Shown here: positions 1-11,610 of the stretch, one piece after another
How the letters are laid out: every line of letters starts with the position of its first letter
How positions within the stretch are numbered: position 1 is the stretch's first letter
NCBI RefSeq assembly: GCF_003417535.1
Contig: NZ_QVLS01000008.1
Span: 62,001-126,000, forward strand
Length of the DNA: 64,000 bases
From: Hydrogenophaga borbori
GTDB taxonomy: Bacteria > Pseudomonadota > Gammaproteobacteria > Burkholderiales > Burkholderiaceae_C
Direction: 5' to 3'
The notes under the pieces: generated by a model
What the model saw: only the letters and a program-made list of their open reading frames with translations
The model's database searches: none
Told to the model about the DNA's origin: nothing
Position numbers and translations under genes: made by a program

Positions 1-560
1 GTCGAGGGCTCGTCCTCGGCGCAGCCCACGATGACGAACCAGTCGGCGGTGCTGGCGCGGGTGATGAACTTCTTGCGGCCGGTGATGCTGTAGCCGCCGG
101 GCGTGCGCCGGAACACGGTCTTGAGGCCGCGCACGTCGGAGCCGGCCTCGGGTTCCGTCAGGCCGAAGGCGGCCTGCAGTTCGCCGGTGCACAGGCCGGG
201 CACCAGCTGCTGCTTCAGGGCCTCGCTGGCGCCGGCCACGATGGCGCGCGTCGACAGGTCGGTGCCCGTGATGAGCGAGGCCGAGGTGCTGCACACGCGC
301 CCCAGCTCTTCGATGATCCGGATGCGCAGCTGCTGTCGCGCGTCGCTGCCGCCATAGGCGCGCGGAAAGGCGGTGCCCACGATGCCCTCGCGGGCGAGCA
401 GGCGGAAGTGGTCCCAGGCGAACACGTCCTGGCGGGCCACCTCGGCGGCCTGGGGGCCCAGGGTGTCGCGGCAGAGCCCGCGCACGCGCTGGACCATGGC
501 CTGTTCGTCGCTGGTCAGTCGGTGCAGGAAGTGGTCGCCGAAGAGAGTGGGGTGGTTCAT
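1..560 (-). CDS. Acyl-CoA dehydrogenase, N-terminal part (cut by window edge)
   Basis: Flavin-dependent alpha,beta-dehydrogenation of an acyl-CoA. About 186 residues are visible, from the ATG at 560 leftwards past base 1. The reading shows the all-helical N-terminal domain followed by the family signature [15 protein letters not shown] (about residues 129-143) and then [11 protein letters not shown], the start of the beta domain that packs on the flavin. The catalytic base and C-terminal helical domain lie outside the window. It is divergent from a CaiB/AMACR-type gene, so the pair probably serves one acyl-CoA degradation route; the substrate cannot be told. An IclR-like palindrome sits in the shared upstream region. 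Confidence 0.9.
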   Translation of the reverse strand, partial: MNHPTLFGDHFLHRLTSDEQAMVQRVRGLCRDTLGPQAAEVARQDVFAWDHFRLLAREGIVGTAFPRAYGGSDARQQLRIRIIEELGRVCSTSASLITGTDLSTRAIVAGASEALKQQLVPGLCTGELQAAFGLTEPEAGSDVRGLKTVFRRTPGGYSITGRKKFITRASTADWFVIVGCAEDEPS

Positions 561-615
561 GGTGCGGGCCTTTGCGCGGCATCATGCGGCGCAGGGCAGG
601 CCGAGTCGAGACGGT

Positions 616-632
616 GTTTCGATGTGCGAAAC
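616..632. promoter_or_regulatory. Palindrome GTTTCG-N5-CGAAAC, IclR-type operator candidate
   Basis: Perfect 6-bp arms around five bases, in the 186-bp divergent spacer between the acyl-CoA dehydrogenase and the CaiB/AMACR-type gene, about 55 bp upstream of the dehydrogenase ATG. The architecture matches the two ATTCCG/CGGAAT-type sites near the IclR gene at 38.7 kb. No regulator is adjacent, so the binding protein is unknown. Confidence 0.45.
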
Positions 633-746
633 GGCGCCTTGCGCCCGCGCCAGGGCGGTGGCCTGATGGGCGCTTCACACCGGCCGTGCCATGCCCCCGA
701 CCCCTTGCCTTCGACCGTTCGCCCACGCGCCTGGGGAGTGCCCGCC

Positions 747-1865
747 ATGACGCGGCAAGGCCCGCTGGCCGGCCTGCGCGTGTTGGAGATCGAGGCGATC
801 GGCCCGGTGCCGCTGGCCGCCATGCTGTTGTCCGACCTGGGCGCCGACGTGTTGCGGGTGGACCGGCCGGCGGCGCCCGAGCTCGGTGTGCCGCGCGACC
901 CGCGCTTCGAGCTGAGCGCGCGCGGGCGCCGCTCCGTGGTCATCGATCTGAAGGAACCGGCCGGCGTCGAGCGCGCGCTGTGCCTCGCCGAGCGGGCCGA
1001 CATCCTTCTGGAGGGCATGCGCCCCGGCGTGATGGAGCGCCTGGGCCTGGGGCCCGACGAATGCCTGGCGCGCAACCCGAGGCTGGTCTATGGCCGCATG
1101 ACGGGCTGGGGCCAGCACGGTCCCTTGGCCGACACGGTGGGCCACGACATCAACTACATCGCCACCACCGGCGTGCTGCACGCCATCGGCCCGCGCGACG
1201 GGCCGCCGGCCGTGCCGCTCAACCTGGTGGGCGACTTTGGCGGCGGCGCCCTGGTGCTGGCCTTCGGCGTGCTGGCCGCGCTGCACGAAACGCGCGCCAG
1301 CGGCCAGGGCCAGGTGGTGGACGCCGCCATGGTCGATGGCTCGCTGGCCCTGCTGGCGCCCGTCATCGGCCGCTGGCAAAGCGGCGCCTGGCGCGATCAG
1401 CGCGAGGCGAACGCGCTCGATGGCGGCGCGCACTTCTACGGCTGCTACGCCACCTCGGACGGCCAGGCGGTGGCGGTGGGCGCCCTGGAGCCGCGCTTCT
1501 ACGCGGCGCTGCTCAAGGGCCTGGGTCTGTCGCCGGACGCGCTGCCGCCGCAGCACGACCGCAGCGCCTGGCCCGCGATGCGCGCGCGCCTGGCGGCCCT
1601 GTTCGCGCAGCACCCGCGCGAGCACTGGGTGAAGGTGTTCGAAGGCACCGAGGCCTGCGTGTCGCCGGTGCTGTCGATCGCCGAGGCCACGCGCAACGCC
1701 CACCTGCGGGCACGCGGCAGCCTGCTCGAGCTCGACGGCGTGCTGCAGCCGGCGCCCGTGCCCCGCTTCTCGCGCACGCCCGGCGCCGTGGCGGGGCCGC
1801 CGGTGCCGCGGGGCGGTGGCGGGGAGGACGCGCTGGCCGACTGGGGCCTGGCCGCCCCGGGCTAG
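747..1865 (+). CDS. CaiB/BaiF-family protein, alpha-methylacyl-CoA racemase type
   Basis: A 372-residue class III CoA-transferase fold protein. It keeps the three catalytic positions known from bacterial alpha-methylacyl-CoA racemases: His in [11 protein letters not shown], Asp in [13 protein letters not shown] and Glu in [10 protein letters not shown]. These favour racemisation of 2-methylacyl-CoA over CoA transfer. The N-terminus reads [15 protein letters not shown] and is followed by [14 protein letters not shown], the usual CoA-binding start. The ATG at 747 is chosen because homology begins within a few residues of it; the frame is open further upstream but that part has no family character. 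With the divergent acyl-CoA dehydrogenase it suggests degradation of a branched-chain acyl-CoA. The exact substrate is unknown. Confidence 0.85.
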   Translation: MTRQGPLAGLRVLEIEAIGPVPLAAMLLSDLGADVLRVDRPAAPELGVPRDPRFELSARGRRSVVIDLKEPAGVERALCLAERADILLEGMRPGVMERLGLGPDECLARNPRLVYGRMTGWGQHGPLADTVGHDINYIATTGVLHAIGPRDGPPAVPLNLVGDFGGGALVLAFGVLAALHETRASGQGQVVDAAMVDGSLALLAPVIGRWQSGAWRDQREANALDGGAHFYGCYATSDGQAVAVGALEPRFYAALLKGLGLSPDALPPQHDRSAWPAMRARLAALFAQHPREHWVKVFEGTEACVSPVLSIAEATRNAHLRARGSLLELDGVLQPAPVPRFSRTPGAVAGPPVPRGGGGEDALADWGLAAPG

Positions 1866-1951
1866 GCGGTCCGGGGCGCGAATGCGCTGCGGTTTATCAT
1901 GCCCGGTTGCCCTGCACGAACCGCGCCTTGAACCCGATCCCGCCCGCCGAT

Positions 1952-5008
<3,057 letters not shown>

Positions 5009-5036
5009 GGCCGGTGGCGCTTGAAGCCCTGCCGTC

Positions 5037-5915
5037 TCATCGGTTGCGGTAGGCCAGCCCCAGGCCCGCGCTGAAGGTGGTGGGCCGCGTGGCCAGCGGG
5101 CTGCGCCGCGCGGCGCCCTGCAGCTGCGCCACGCCCAGGCCCGCGTAGCCCACCCAGTGCCGGTTGATGGCGGAGGTGAGGCGCCAGCCCAGCGACAGGC
5201 TGTCCCAGCCCGAGCCGATGGCGTAGGCGGGCAGTCCGGTGGCCGCGGCGCCCTCGGGGTCGATGCCGTAGTGCGTCTGGCGGAACGTGCCGTTGGCCCA
5301 GCCGGCACCGAAGGACAGGTCCCAGTGCGTGTCGCGCGAAAGGCGGTGGCGGTAGTTCAGGCCCGTGTCCAGGCGCAGCCCGCCGTCGCGGCCCAGCAGG
5401 TCCTGCGAGGCCCGGCTGGTCAGGCTCCAGTGCTCGCTGAGCGTCAGGCCCAGGGTGAGCCGGCCGCGCACGGTGGCGCGCACCTTGCCCAGGCCGTGGT
5501 AGCGCGGGTCCTTCTCGTCGCGCCAGTCGCGGCCCTCGTCGATCGAGAGCGAGGTGTTGAGCGTGAGCCTGTCGCCGCGCGCGAGCTGGGTGCTCACGCC
5601 GCTGTCCACGGTCTCGCGGCCCTGGTTGAGCAGGGCGCTGGCACCGGAACTGGCGAAGCGCCAGCGCCCGAGTTGAAAGGCCCAGATGCCGCCCAGCGAG
5701 AGCTTCTGCTCGGCGGTGCCCAGCGGGTTGGCCGAGGAGCCGATGGCCGCGCCGATGAGGTAGTCGCGGCTGGCCTGCAAGGCCAGGTCGTCGCGCGGTG
5801 CCGGCGGCGCCGATGCCGGGGCCGGCTCGGCGGTGGGGGCTGCGTCGCCGCGTTCCTGCGCGAGCCCGGCCGCGGCGGACATCAGCAGCGCCGCGGCGGC
5901 CAGCGCGGGCTTCAC
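5037..5915 (-). CDS. MipA/OmpV family outer membrane protein
   Basis: Predicted outer membrane beta-barrel of 292 residues with an N-terminal signal (VKPALAAAALLMSAAAGLAQ). It contains many alternating amphipathic strands and ends in LGLAYRNR. MipA was described as a scaffold for murein synthesis in E. coli, and many family members sit beside two-component or metal-stress genes; the specific role here is unknown. The start is GTG at 5915, overlapping the stop of the upstream CigR/RcnB-like gene by four bases (GTGA), so the two are translationally coupled. The longer open frame is a His/Arg-rich shadow of the upstream gene. It converges with uvrA, 28 bp away. Confidence 0.85.
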   Translation of the reverse strand: MKPALAAAALLMSAAAGLAQERGDAAPTAEPAPASAPPAPRDDLALQASRDYLIGAAIGSSANPLGTAEQKLSLGGIWAFQLGRWRFASSGASALLNQGRETVDSGVSTQLARGDRLTLNTSLSIDEGRDWRDEKDPRYHGLGKVRATVRGRLTLGLTLSEHWSLTSRASQDLLGRDGGLRLDTGLNYRHRLSRDTHWDLSFGAGWANGTFRQTHYGIDPEGAAATGLPAYAIGSGWDSLSLGWRLTSAINRHWVGYAGLGVAQLQGAARRSPLATRPTTFSAGLGLAYRNR

Positions 5916-6475
5916 AGCCGGCCCAGGTCTTCGATGGCGTCGACCACGATGCCGGTGCCGATGGCGATGAGCAGGATGTCGGTGGCCACGCGCACGTACT
6001 TGTGGCCCGCCGGCGGCACGCCCAGGCGGATGGAAATGGCGTCTGGCACGGGGTAGTAGACGACGTCGCGCGGCAGGGGCGCGCCGCGGTGCCACTTCTT
6101 GGCCTGGCCGGGGGGCATGCAGCCGTTGTGCTTCTTGGCCAGGCCGGGCGGGCAGTGGCCGGCGCGCCAGCGGGGCTCGTAGTACTCGACGGCGGCGCGG
6201 CGCTGCGTGTCGGTGAAGTAGCCGCCGATCTGCACGTTCACCGAGAGGTTCGTCCGGTCGCCGTCGGGACGGACATACCGGGTGCCGCCGTCGCGATCGC
6301 CACGGTCGCCGCGGTCATCGCCCTTGTGGGGTTTGCCGCCTTTGTGTTTTTCCTCGGACTGGCCGTGTTTGCCGCCGCCAGCGTGCGGGGGTTTCTCGGC
6401 CAGCGTGGGCGCGGCGGCCAGGGCCAGGGCGGTGCCCAGGAGGAGGGCGGACAAGGAGCGGGAGGGAATGGGCAT
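5912..6475 (-). CDS. CigR/RcnB-like exported protein
   Basis: A 187-residue protein with a signal peptide ending near ALAAAPTLAEK, a Gly/His/Lys/Asp-rich low-complexity stretch (about 30-70) and a conserved C-terminal half. That half contains CPPGLAKKHNGCMPPGQAKK, then a PLPRDVVYYPVP segment and a hydrophobic tail DILLIAIGTGIVVDAIEDL. This layout matches periplasmic RcnB-domain proteins, including the Salmonella anti-virulence regulator CigR. The His/Asp-rich region could bind divalent metal, which is an inference. It is coupled to the MipA gene downstream by a 4-bp overlap, so the two envelope proteins are probably made together. Confidence 0.65.
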   Translation of the reverse strand: MPIPSRSLSALLLGTALALAAAPTLAEKPPHAGGGKHGQSEEKHKGGKPHKGDDRGDRGDRDGGTRYVRPDGDRTNLSVNVQIGGYFTDTQRRAAVEYYEPRWRAGHCPPGLAKKHNGCMPPGQAKKWHRGAPLPRDVVYYPVPDAISIRLGVPPAGHKYVRVATDILLIAIGTGIVVDAIEDLGRL

Positions 6476-6493
6476 GGCTTGAGGCTCTGCGGT

Positions 6494-7690
6494 TCAGGGG
6501 AAAACAAAATCCTGGTCGATGGTGTCGCTGGCGGCCGCGGTCAGGGGACCGGCGGTCTTGCTCACGCCGCCCGTGGTGGCGCGCAGCGTGAACTGGCCCG
6601 CCGCCGCGTTGTCGGCCGAGAAGCTCAGGCTGCTGCCGGCGGCGTGCTGGGCCACCTGCGGCGCCGCCACCGCGTTGCCGGTGTAGGCGTATTCGCCGGT
6701 GACGGCGTTCACCGGCCGCTCCACGAGCGTGAGGGTGTCGCCCGCCGTGAGCGTCTGGCGCAGGGCCACGGTCGCGTCGAGCTCGGTGGGCACGGGCGTG
6801 AGCGAGACCTGCCCCGTGAAGATGGCCGTGCCCGAGGCGGGCGGGTCGATGCGCTGGCCGGCCGGCGCGGCGCGCACCAGCTGACCGCTGAACACCTGCA
6901 GCTGGCGCACCGCCGCCGTGGCCCGCCCGGGCGTGACCACCACCAGCGTGTACTCACCCGGCTCCACGGGTTGCAGCTTGAACAGGCCGTTGGCGTCGGC
7001 CACGGTGGCGCGGCGCACCTCGCCGTTCTGCTGCAGCGAGACGCTGGCGCCCGCCGTGGCCGCGGCGAGGGAGACCTCGCCGATCACGCCGGTCTCCACA
7101 CGCGGCAGCGTGCGCAGCACGGGCTTGAGCAGGTACTGGCCCGAACCCCCGGCCACCACCACGGACCGGCAGGCGTCGAAGTCGATCACCACGTCGGTCA
7201 GGCCGTCGCGCTGCACCGCCAGGCTGGTCTGCACCTTCAGGCCCGACTGCTGGCCACTGGGGGTTTTGAGCGGCACCCTCACGCCCGGGTTGCCGCTGAG
7301 CACGATCCAGTTGCGGTCGGCCTGGGCGCCGGTGTTGGGCGCCAGCACCAGGCGCAGGCGGGTGTAGGTGCCGGCGGGCACGCGCGTCTGCCCGAGGTTG
7401 AGCAGGGCGCCGTTGGTGTAGTCCAGCAGGTTGACGCTGAGCGGCGGGTTGACGGGGATGGAGCGCCAGCCCGGGTCGCTGTCGGGCGCGTCGGCGGTGT
7501 GCACGCGCACCTCGTTCACCGTGACCACCACCTCGTCGTAGCCGCAGGCGGGGTTGTCGGTGAGGGCCACGCGCAGCGTGCCGCTGCCGCCGTTCCCATC
7601 GCCGCCACCACCACCACAGGCGGCCAGCAAGCCCAGCAAGCCCAGCAGGGCCGCGCCCAGCGCGGCGCGCATCCAGGACATCGTGTGCAT
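6494..7690 (-). CDS. DUF4382-domain lipoprotein
   Basis: A 398-residue probable lipoprotein: signal peptide with lipobox LLAAC followed by a Gly-rich tether. An N-terminal DUF4382 domain begins at GTLRVALTDNPACGYDEVVV, and a carboxypeptidase-regulatory-like (Ig-type) segment carries GLFKLQPVEPGEYTLVVV. The function of DUF4382 is not established. The ATG at 7690 is chosen because it opens the signal peptide; the frame is open further upstream without protein character. The stop lies 18 bp before the CigR-like gene, so the three genes may be co-transcribed. Confidence 0.8.
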   Translation of the reverse strand: MHTMSWMRAALGAALLGLLGLLAACGGGGGDGNGGSGTLRVALTDNPACGYDEVVVTVNEVRVHTADAPDSDPGWRSIPVNPPLSVNLLDYTNGALLNLGQTRVPAGTYTRLRLVLAPNTGAQADRNWIVLSGNPGVRVPLKTPSGQQSGLKVQTSLAVQRDGLTDVVIDFDACRSVVVAGGSGQYLLKPVLRTLPRVETGVIGEVSLAAATAGASVSLQQNGEVRRATVADANGLFKLQPVEPGEYTLVVVTPGRATAAVRQLQVFSGQLVRAAPAGQRIDPPASGTAIFTGQVSLTPVPTELDATVALRQTLTAGDTLTLVERPVNAVTGEYAYTGNAVAAPQVAQHAAGSSLSFSADNAAAGQFTLRATTGGVSKTAGPLTAAASDTIDQDFVFP

Positions 7691-7817
7691 GTTTGTCTCC
7701 AACGACACCGCCGCGCTCAAGGGGGCGCGCCAGCGGTCATTGTTGGCCGAGGCGGCGCCCGCGTGGTAACCGGCTGTAAGGTAGCGACCCTCAGGCGAAC
7801 TGTGGTCTGATCGATCC

Positions 7818-9365
7818 ATGCCACAGGAAACCGAGCTCAAGCTCGCGCTGCACCCCAAGGACGCCGGGCGTTTGCTGGCCCACCCGCTGCTGGGCGGCCT
7901 GCCGCGCGTGGGCCAGCGCCTGTTCAACACCTATTTCGACACCCCCGAGCTGGCGCTGCGCGAGGCGCGCCTGGCCTTGCGCGAGCGCCGCGTGGGCGCG
8001 CGGCGCTGGCTCACGGTCAAGACCTCGGGCAGCAGCGTGGGCGGCCTGTCGCGGCGCGGCGAATGGGAGGTGCCCAAGCCGCGCGGGCGGGTCGATTTCG
8101 CGCGCGTGGTGGACGAGCCCGCGCTGGCCGCCGCCCTGCAGGACTGGGCGCCCCGGCTGCGCGCGGTGTTCCGCACCGACTTCGTCCGCCGTGCCCTGGT
8201 GGTGGAACACGCGGGCGCGCGCATCGAACTGGCGGTCGACGACGGGCACATCAGCGTCGGCAGCGCCCGGCGCGCGCGCCGCGAGCGCCTGCTCGAGGTG
8301 GAGCTGGAGCTGCTGGACGGCCCGGTCGACGCGCTGTTCGACCTGGCGCACACCCTGGCGCTCGGCCCCGAGGGCCAGGCGGGGCGTGCGCTGCGCCTGC
8401 ACCCCGAGCCGCGCAGCAAGGCCGAGCGCGGCTACGCCCTGTTCGCCGGCCAGGCCGCCATGCCCCGGCGCGCCACGCCGCTGGCGTTGGCGCGCGGCAT
8501 GGCGGTGCGCGAGGCCTTCCAGGCCGCCAGCCTGGCCTGCCTCACGCACCTGCAGGCCAACGAGGCCGAGCCGCGCGCGCTCGCCGACCTGCCGCTGGCC
8601 GGCGCGCCGCTGCCCGACCCGGAGTTCGTGCACCAGCTGCGCGTGGCCCTGCGCCGCCTGCGCACCGGCCTGCGGCTGTTTCGCGAGCACCTGCCGCGCC
8701 GCTGGGTGGCGCACTGGTCGGCGCACTGGAAGGGCCTGGCCGACGCGCTGGGCGCGGCGCGCAACTGGGACGTCTTCGCTACCGAATGGCTGCCCGATCG
8801 CCTGCCCGACAGCGACGCCCGCGCCGAGGCCCAGGCCCTGCGCGCCTGGGTGGACGCCCAGCGCCGCGCGGCCAACCTCGCGGTGGCGCGCCGGCTGGCC
8901 GACCCGGCGCACGCCCTGGCCTTGCTGGCCTTCACGCGCTCGGTGTTCGCGCTGCCGGCGCCGCGCGCGCGGGTGAACCTGCCGCGCTGGGCGGTGGCCC
9001 GGCTGCGCGCCGGCCATGCTCGGTTGCGCGAACAGGCGCGCGACGCGCGCCGCCTGGGCCCCGACGGCCGCCACGAGTTGCGCCTGGCGCTGAAGAAGCT
9101 GCGCTACACGCAGGAGTTCCTGATCGGCCTGCTCGACCCCCAGCGCGCCGCGCGCAGCACCGCCACCTTGGCCGAGGCGCAGGCGCTGCTGGGAGAGCTG
9201 AACGATCTGGCCACGGCGCAAGGCCTGCTGCAGCAGGTGCCGGCCCGTGTGGCGCCCACGCTCGTGGCCGCCTTGCAGTCGGGCCTGCAGGCGCAACTGG
9301 AGGCGGGCCTGCTGGCCCTGCCGGCCATGGAGCGCGCGCTGGAGCGCTCGCCACCGCCCTGGTGA
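7818..9365 (+). CDS. CYTH and CHAD domain protein (inorganic triphosphatase-like)
   Basis: A 515-residue two-domain protein. The N-terminal CYTH domain (about 1-205) opens with the ExExK motif as ETELKL at residues 4-9 and continues with acidic and basic beta strands of a triphosphate tunnel. This is the ygiF-type arrangement known to hydrolyse inorganic triphosphate. The C-terminal CHAD domain (about 225-505) shows repeated conserved His/Arg helices, for example HQLRVALRRLRTGLRLF and LRLALKKLRYTQEFLIGL, and is expected to bind polyphosphate. It is transcribed alone, divergent from the DUF4382 lipoprotein gene. Start ATG at 7818 fits the domain boundary. Confidence 0.9.
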   Translation: MPQETELKLALHPKDAGRLLAHPLLGGLPRVGQRLFNTYFDTPELALREARLALRERRVGARRWLTVKTSGSSVGGLSRRGEWEVPKPRGRVDFARVVDEPALAAALQDWAPRLRAVFRTDFVRRALVVEHAGARIELAVDDGHISVGSARRARRERLLEVELELLDGPVDALFDLAHTLALGPEGQAGRALRLHPEPRSKAERGYALFAGQAAMPRRATPLALARGMAVREAFQAASLACLTHLQANEAEPRALADLPLAGAPLPDPEFVHQLRVALRRLRTGLRLFREHLPRRWVAHWSAHWKGLADALGAARNWDVFATEWLPDRLPDSDARAEAQALRAWVDAQRRAANLAVARRLADPAHALALLAFTRSVFALPAPRARVNLPRWAVARLRAGHARLREQARDARRLGPDGRHELRLALKKLRYTQEFLIGLLDPQRAARSTATLAEAQALLGELNDLATAQGLLQQVPARVAPTLVAALQSGLQAQLEAGLLALPAMERALERSPPPW

Positions 9366-9395
9366 GCGAACCGCGCCGGGGCGGGGGCCGGGCCC

Positions 9396-10580
9396 TCAGG
9401 CGCGCGCGCTCACCCAGTGGTTGTCGAGTTGCAGCGCGGACGACAGGGTCTGGCGCTCGCCGTCGTGCCAGGTGACCGCCGCGCCAGCGGCCCAGGCGTG
9501 CCCGGGCCGCGCGGCCAGGGCGCCGGCCGAGGGCAGGTTCACCCGCTCGGCGATGGCACCGCGCGCATCGAGTCCCAGCAGCGCGTTCGCTCGAGTGGCG
9601 CTGAGCCAGAAGCCGCCGCCGGCGCGCGCGCAGATGTCGGCGCCATAGCCGCGCGCGTGGGCCATGGGGGGCGCGGCGCGCAGCGCATCGCCGTCCCAGG
9701 TGGCCAGCAGGGGGGCGTCGCGGCGCGCGGCCTCGTCGTCGTGTTCGGCCTGCAGGGCGATGCCCACGCGCCGGCCCACCGGGTCCCAGGCGAGGTGGCG
9801 CACGCTCAGGCGCGGATCGTCCAGGCGCCACTGGCCCAGCAGTGCGCCCGAGGCCGGGTCGAGCGCCACCAGCGAGGGGTCCATGCGCGACAGGTCGCGG
9901 TGGCTGCGGCCGGTCTCGCTTTGCGTGGGGATGCCGCCGTTGGCCACGATCAGCGCGCCGGCCGGGACGCGGCCCAGGGCCTCGGGCAGCACCAGCATTT
10001 CGTGCGGGTCCATGCCCTGCGTGGCCCACTCGCCGGTTTTCTCCAGCGTGCGCGGATCGCGCACGCCGATCAGCCCGGCGGCGTCGGCCTGGTTGGTCTC
10101 GGTGGTCCACACCGCGCGCCCGTCGCTGGAGGGCAGCACGTGGCCGTTGAGCCGGCGGTCGTCGTTCACCCAATGCCACTGCGCCGCGCCGCTGTCGGGC
10201 CGCCAGCGCAGCAGCCAGTCGCCGGGGCGGCGCGCGGCCACCAGCACCGCACCGTCGGCTTCGAGGGCGAGGCCGTGCGCGCGCGTGGGCAGCGACAGCT
10301 GCGCCAGGGCCGATACGTGGTCCTCATCCACGCGCAAGACGCCCGCGAAATACCGGCCGCGCTCAGCCCAGCTGGCCATGAGCCGGCTGTGGGGGGCGTC
10401 GCCCGCCAGCGCGCGGGTGCCCAGGCCAGCGGCCAGCCAAGCCAGGACACCACGGCGAGTCAGTCCGGTGGCGAGCGAGGCGTCCAGGAACACCGCGGAT
10501 CCGGCTTCGCCGGTCCGCTGGTGTGGTCCCCGGAAGGGGACGCCGCGCAGCGGCGCAGGGGGGAGCCGTCTAGTCGCCAT
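9396..10580 (-). CDS. DUF1513 beta-propeller-like exported protein
   Basis: Last gene of the imelysin operon. The protein carries a twin-arginine-like signal (LTRRGVLAWLAAGLG) and then a DUF1513 region with ALIVANGGIPTQSETGRSHR and DPSLVALDPASGALLGQWRL, suggestive of a WD40/YncE-like propeller. Family members accompany imelysin genes in iron-regulated operons; a biochemical role is not known to me. The ATG at 10580 overlaps the stop of the preceding imelysin gene, but the first 30 or so codons are made by a hairpin repeat. GTG at 10493, directly before the signal peptide, is an alternative start. Confidence in the family is high, in the start modest. Confidence 0.85.
   Translation of the reverse strand: MATRRLPPAPLRGVPFRGPHQRTGEAGSAVFLDASLATGLTRRGVLAWLAAGLGTRALAGDAPHSRLMASWAERGRYFAGVLRVDEDHVSALAQLSLPTRAHGLALEADGAVLVAARRPGDWLLRWRPDSGAAQWHWVNDDRRLNGHVLPSSDGRAVWTTETNQADAAGLIGVRDPRTLEKTGEWATQGMDPHEMLVLPEALGRVPAGALIVANGGIPTQSETGRSHRDLSRMDPSLVALDPASGALLGQWRLDDPRLSVRHLAWDPVGRRVGIALQAEHDDEAARRDAPLLATWDGDALRAAPPMAHARGYGADICARAGGGFWLSATRANALLGLDARGAIAERVNLPSAGALAARPGHAWAAGAAVTWHDGERQTLSSALQLDNHWVSARA
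10491..10566 (-). repeat. Intergenic-type hairpin repeat, copy 1
   Basis: Contains CCGGCTTCGCCGG, CCGCTGG, and a 6-bp stem GTCCCC-GGAA-GGGGAC at 10526-10541, followed by a GC-rich arm. The same layout occurs at 28.5 kb and, more diverged, at 33.2 kb. Here it lies inside the 5' part of the DUF1513 frame, directly after the imelysin stop. Confidence 0.6.
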
Positions 10581-11610
10581 CGGCACTGGAGAAACCCAGG
10601 TTGACTTCGAGGCTGCCCGCGACCTCGGACTGCATCAGCGTGGTCAGCTTCTTGAGCGCGCGCGCCGCCGCGTCCACGCCGGCGGGGGCGCCCGGCTGCA
10701 CGCCCTGCATCGCGCGGTCGGCCTCGTCCACGGTCGCGCGCCAGCGATCGGCCAGCGCGATGTGTCCGCGCCCGCGCAGGTAGGACTCGATGCTCACCCG
10801 GCCCGCGCCGATGGCGGGCGCGCCGCTGTCGGGCTGGCGCGCCAGGGCGCGCAGCTCGGCCCAGCCGGCGGCCCAGGCCGCGCCGGTCTGGCCGCTGGGC
10901 AGCCGCGCGAAGGCGGGCGCCGCGCCGCGCGTTTCGGCCTCGCGCAGGGGTTTTTCCATGCCCGTCCAGCGCAGGCGCTCCAGGCCGCCCAGCCATTGGT
11001 TGATGAACTCCACGAAGGCCGTGACGGCGGCCTCTTCTTCGGGCGGCGCGGCGGCCAGCGCGTCGAAGGCGGCGCGCAGGGCCTCGGCCTCGCGCTGCAC
11101 GGCCTGCGCGGCCAGCACGGCGTAGGCGCAGGCGCCGCTGCGCGGCGCGGCGGGCGCGCTCCACAGCAGGTACTCGATGGCGGGCAGGCCCTTGGCGGGC
11201 GTGCCCACGCGTTCCATGTCGTCCAGGGACTTGGGCTCGCGCGCCAGCGAGCGCTTGAGCAGTTCGGGACGCAGCGGCTGAAAGTCGATCTCGCGCAGCG
11301 AGCGGCGCTCGATCAGCGGGCCCACGGCCACGGCGGCCAGCCGTTCCCAGGCCAGCACGGTCTGCGTCCAGGCCGCGCGCGCCGGCGCCAGCGCGGCCGG
11401 GCCGGCGCAGTGGCCTTGCAGCGCCTGCACCAGCGTGGGCGCCTGCTCGGCGAAGGCGCGCGCCAGCGGCGCGGTGTGGTCGCGGTACAGGGCGGCCACC
11501 GCGTCGGGCGGGTAGTAGTAGGGCGCGGCGGCCTGCGCCCACAGCGCGCCGGGCGCGCACAGCAGCAGGGTGAGTGCCGCGCCAACCCGCCAGCGGAATC
11601 GGGTACGCAT
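10570..11610 (-). CDS. Imelysin-family lipoprotein-like/periplasmic protein (second copy)
   Basis: A 346-residue imelysin (peptidase M75-like) protein with a signal peptide ending near GALWAQ. The helical-bundle sequence includes GLPAIEYLLWS, where the His of the classical GxHxxE motif is replaced by Pro, as in the divergent subfamily usually found second in these operons. Such proteins take part in iron uptake (known for IrpA/EfeO relatives); peptidase activity is doubtful. The ATG at 11610 overlaps the stop of the di-haem gene by one base (TGATG), so translation is coupled. It is followed by the DUF1513 gene with an 11-bp overlap. Confidence 0.88.
   Translation of the reverse strand: MRTRFRWRVGAALTLLLCAPGALWAQAAAPYYYPPDAVAALYRDHTAPLARAFAEQAPTLVQALQGHCAGPAALAPARAAWTQTVLAWERLAAVAVGPLIERRSLREIDFQPLRPELLKRSLAREPKSLDDMERVGTPAKGLPAIEYLLWSAPAAPRSGACAYAVLAAQAVQREAEALRAAFDALAAAPPEEEAAVTAFVEFINQWLGGLERLRWTGMEKPLREAETRGAAPAFARLPSGQTGAAWAAGWAELRALARQPDSGAPAIGAGRVSIESYLRGRGHIALADRWRATVDEADRAMQGVQPGAPAGVDAAARALKKLTTLMQSEVAGSLEVNLGFSSADGD

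Noticed and set aside
572-1951. Open frame upstream of uvrA giving a 1,478-residue protein
   Set aside because: It overlaps the CaiB/AMACR gene in another frame and is Arg/Ala-rich; uvrA homology begins after 1952.
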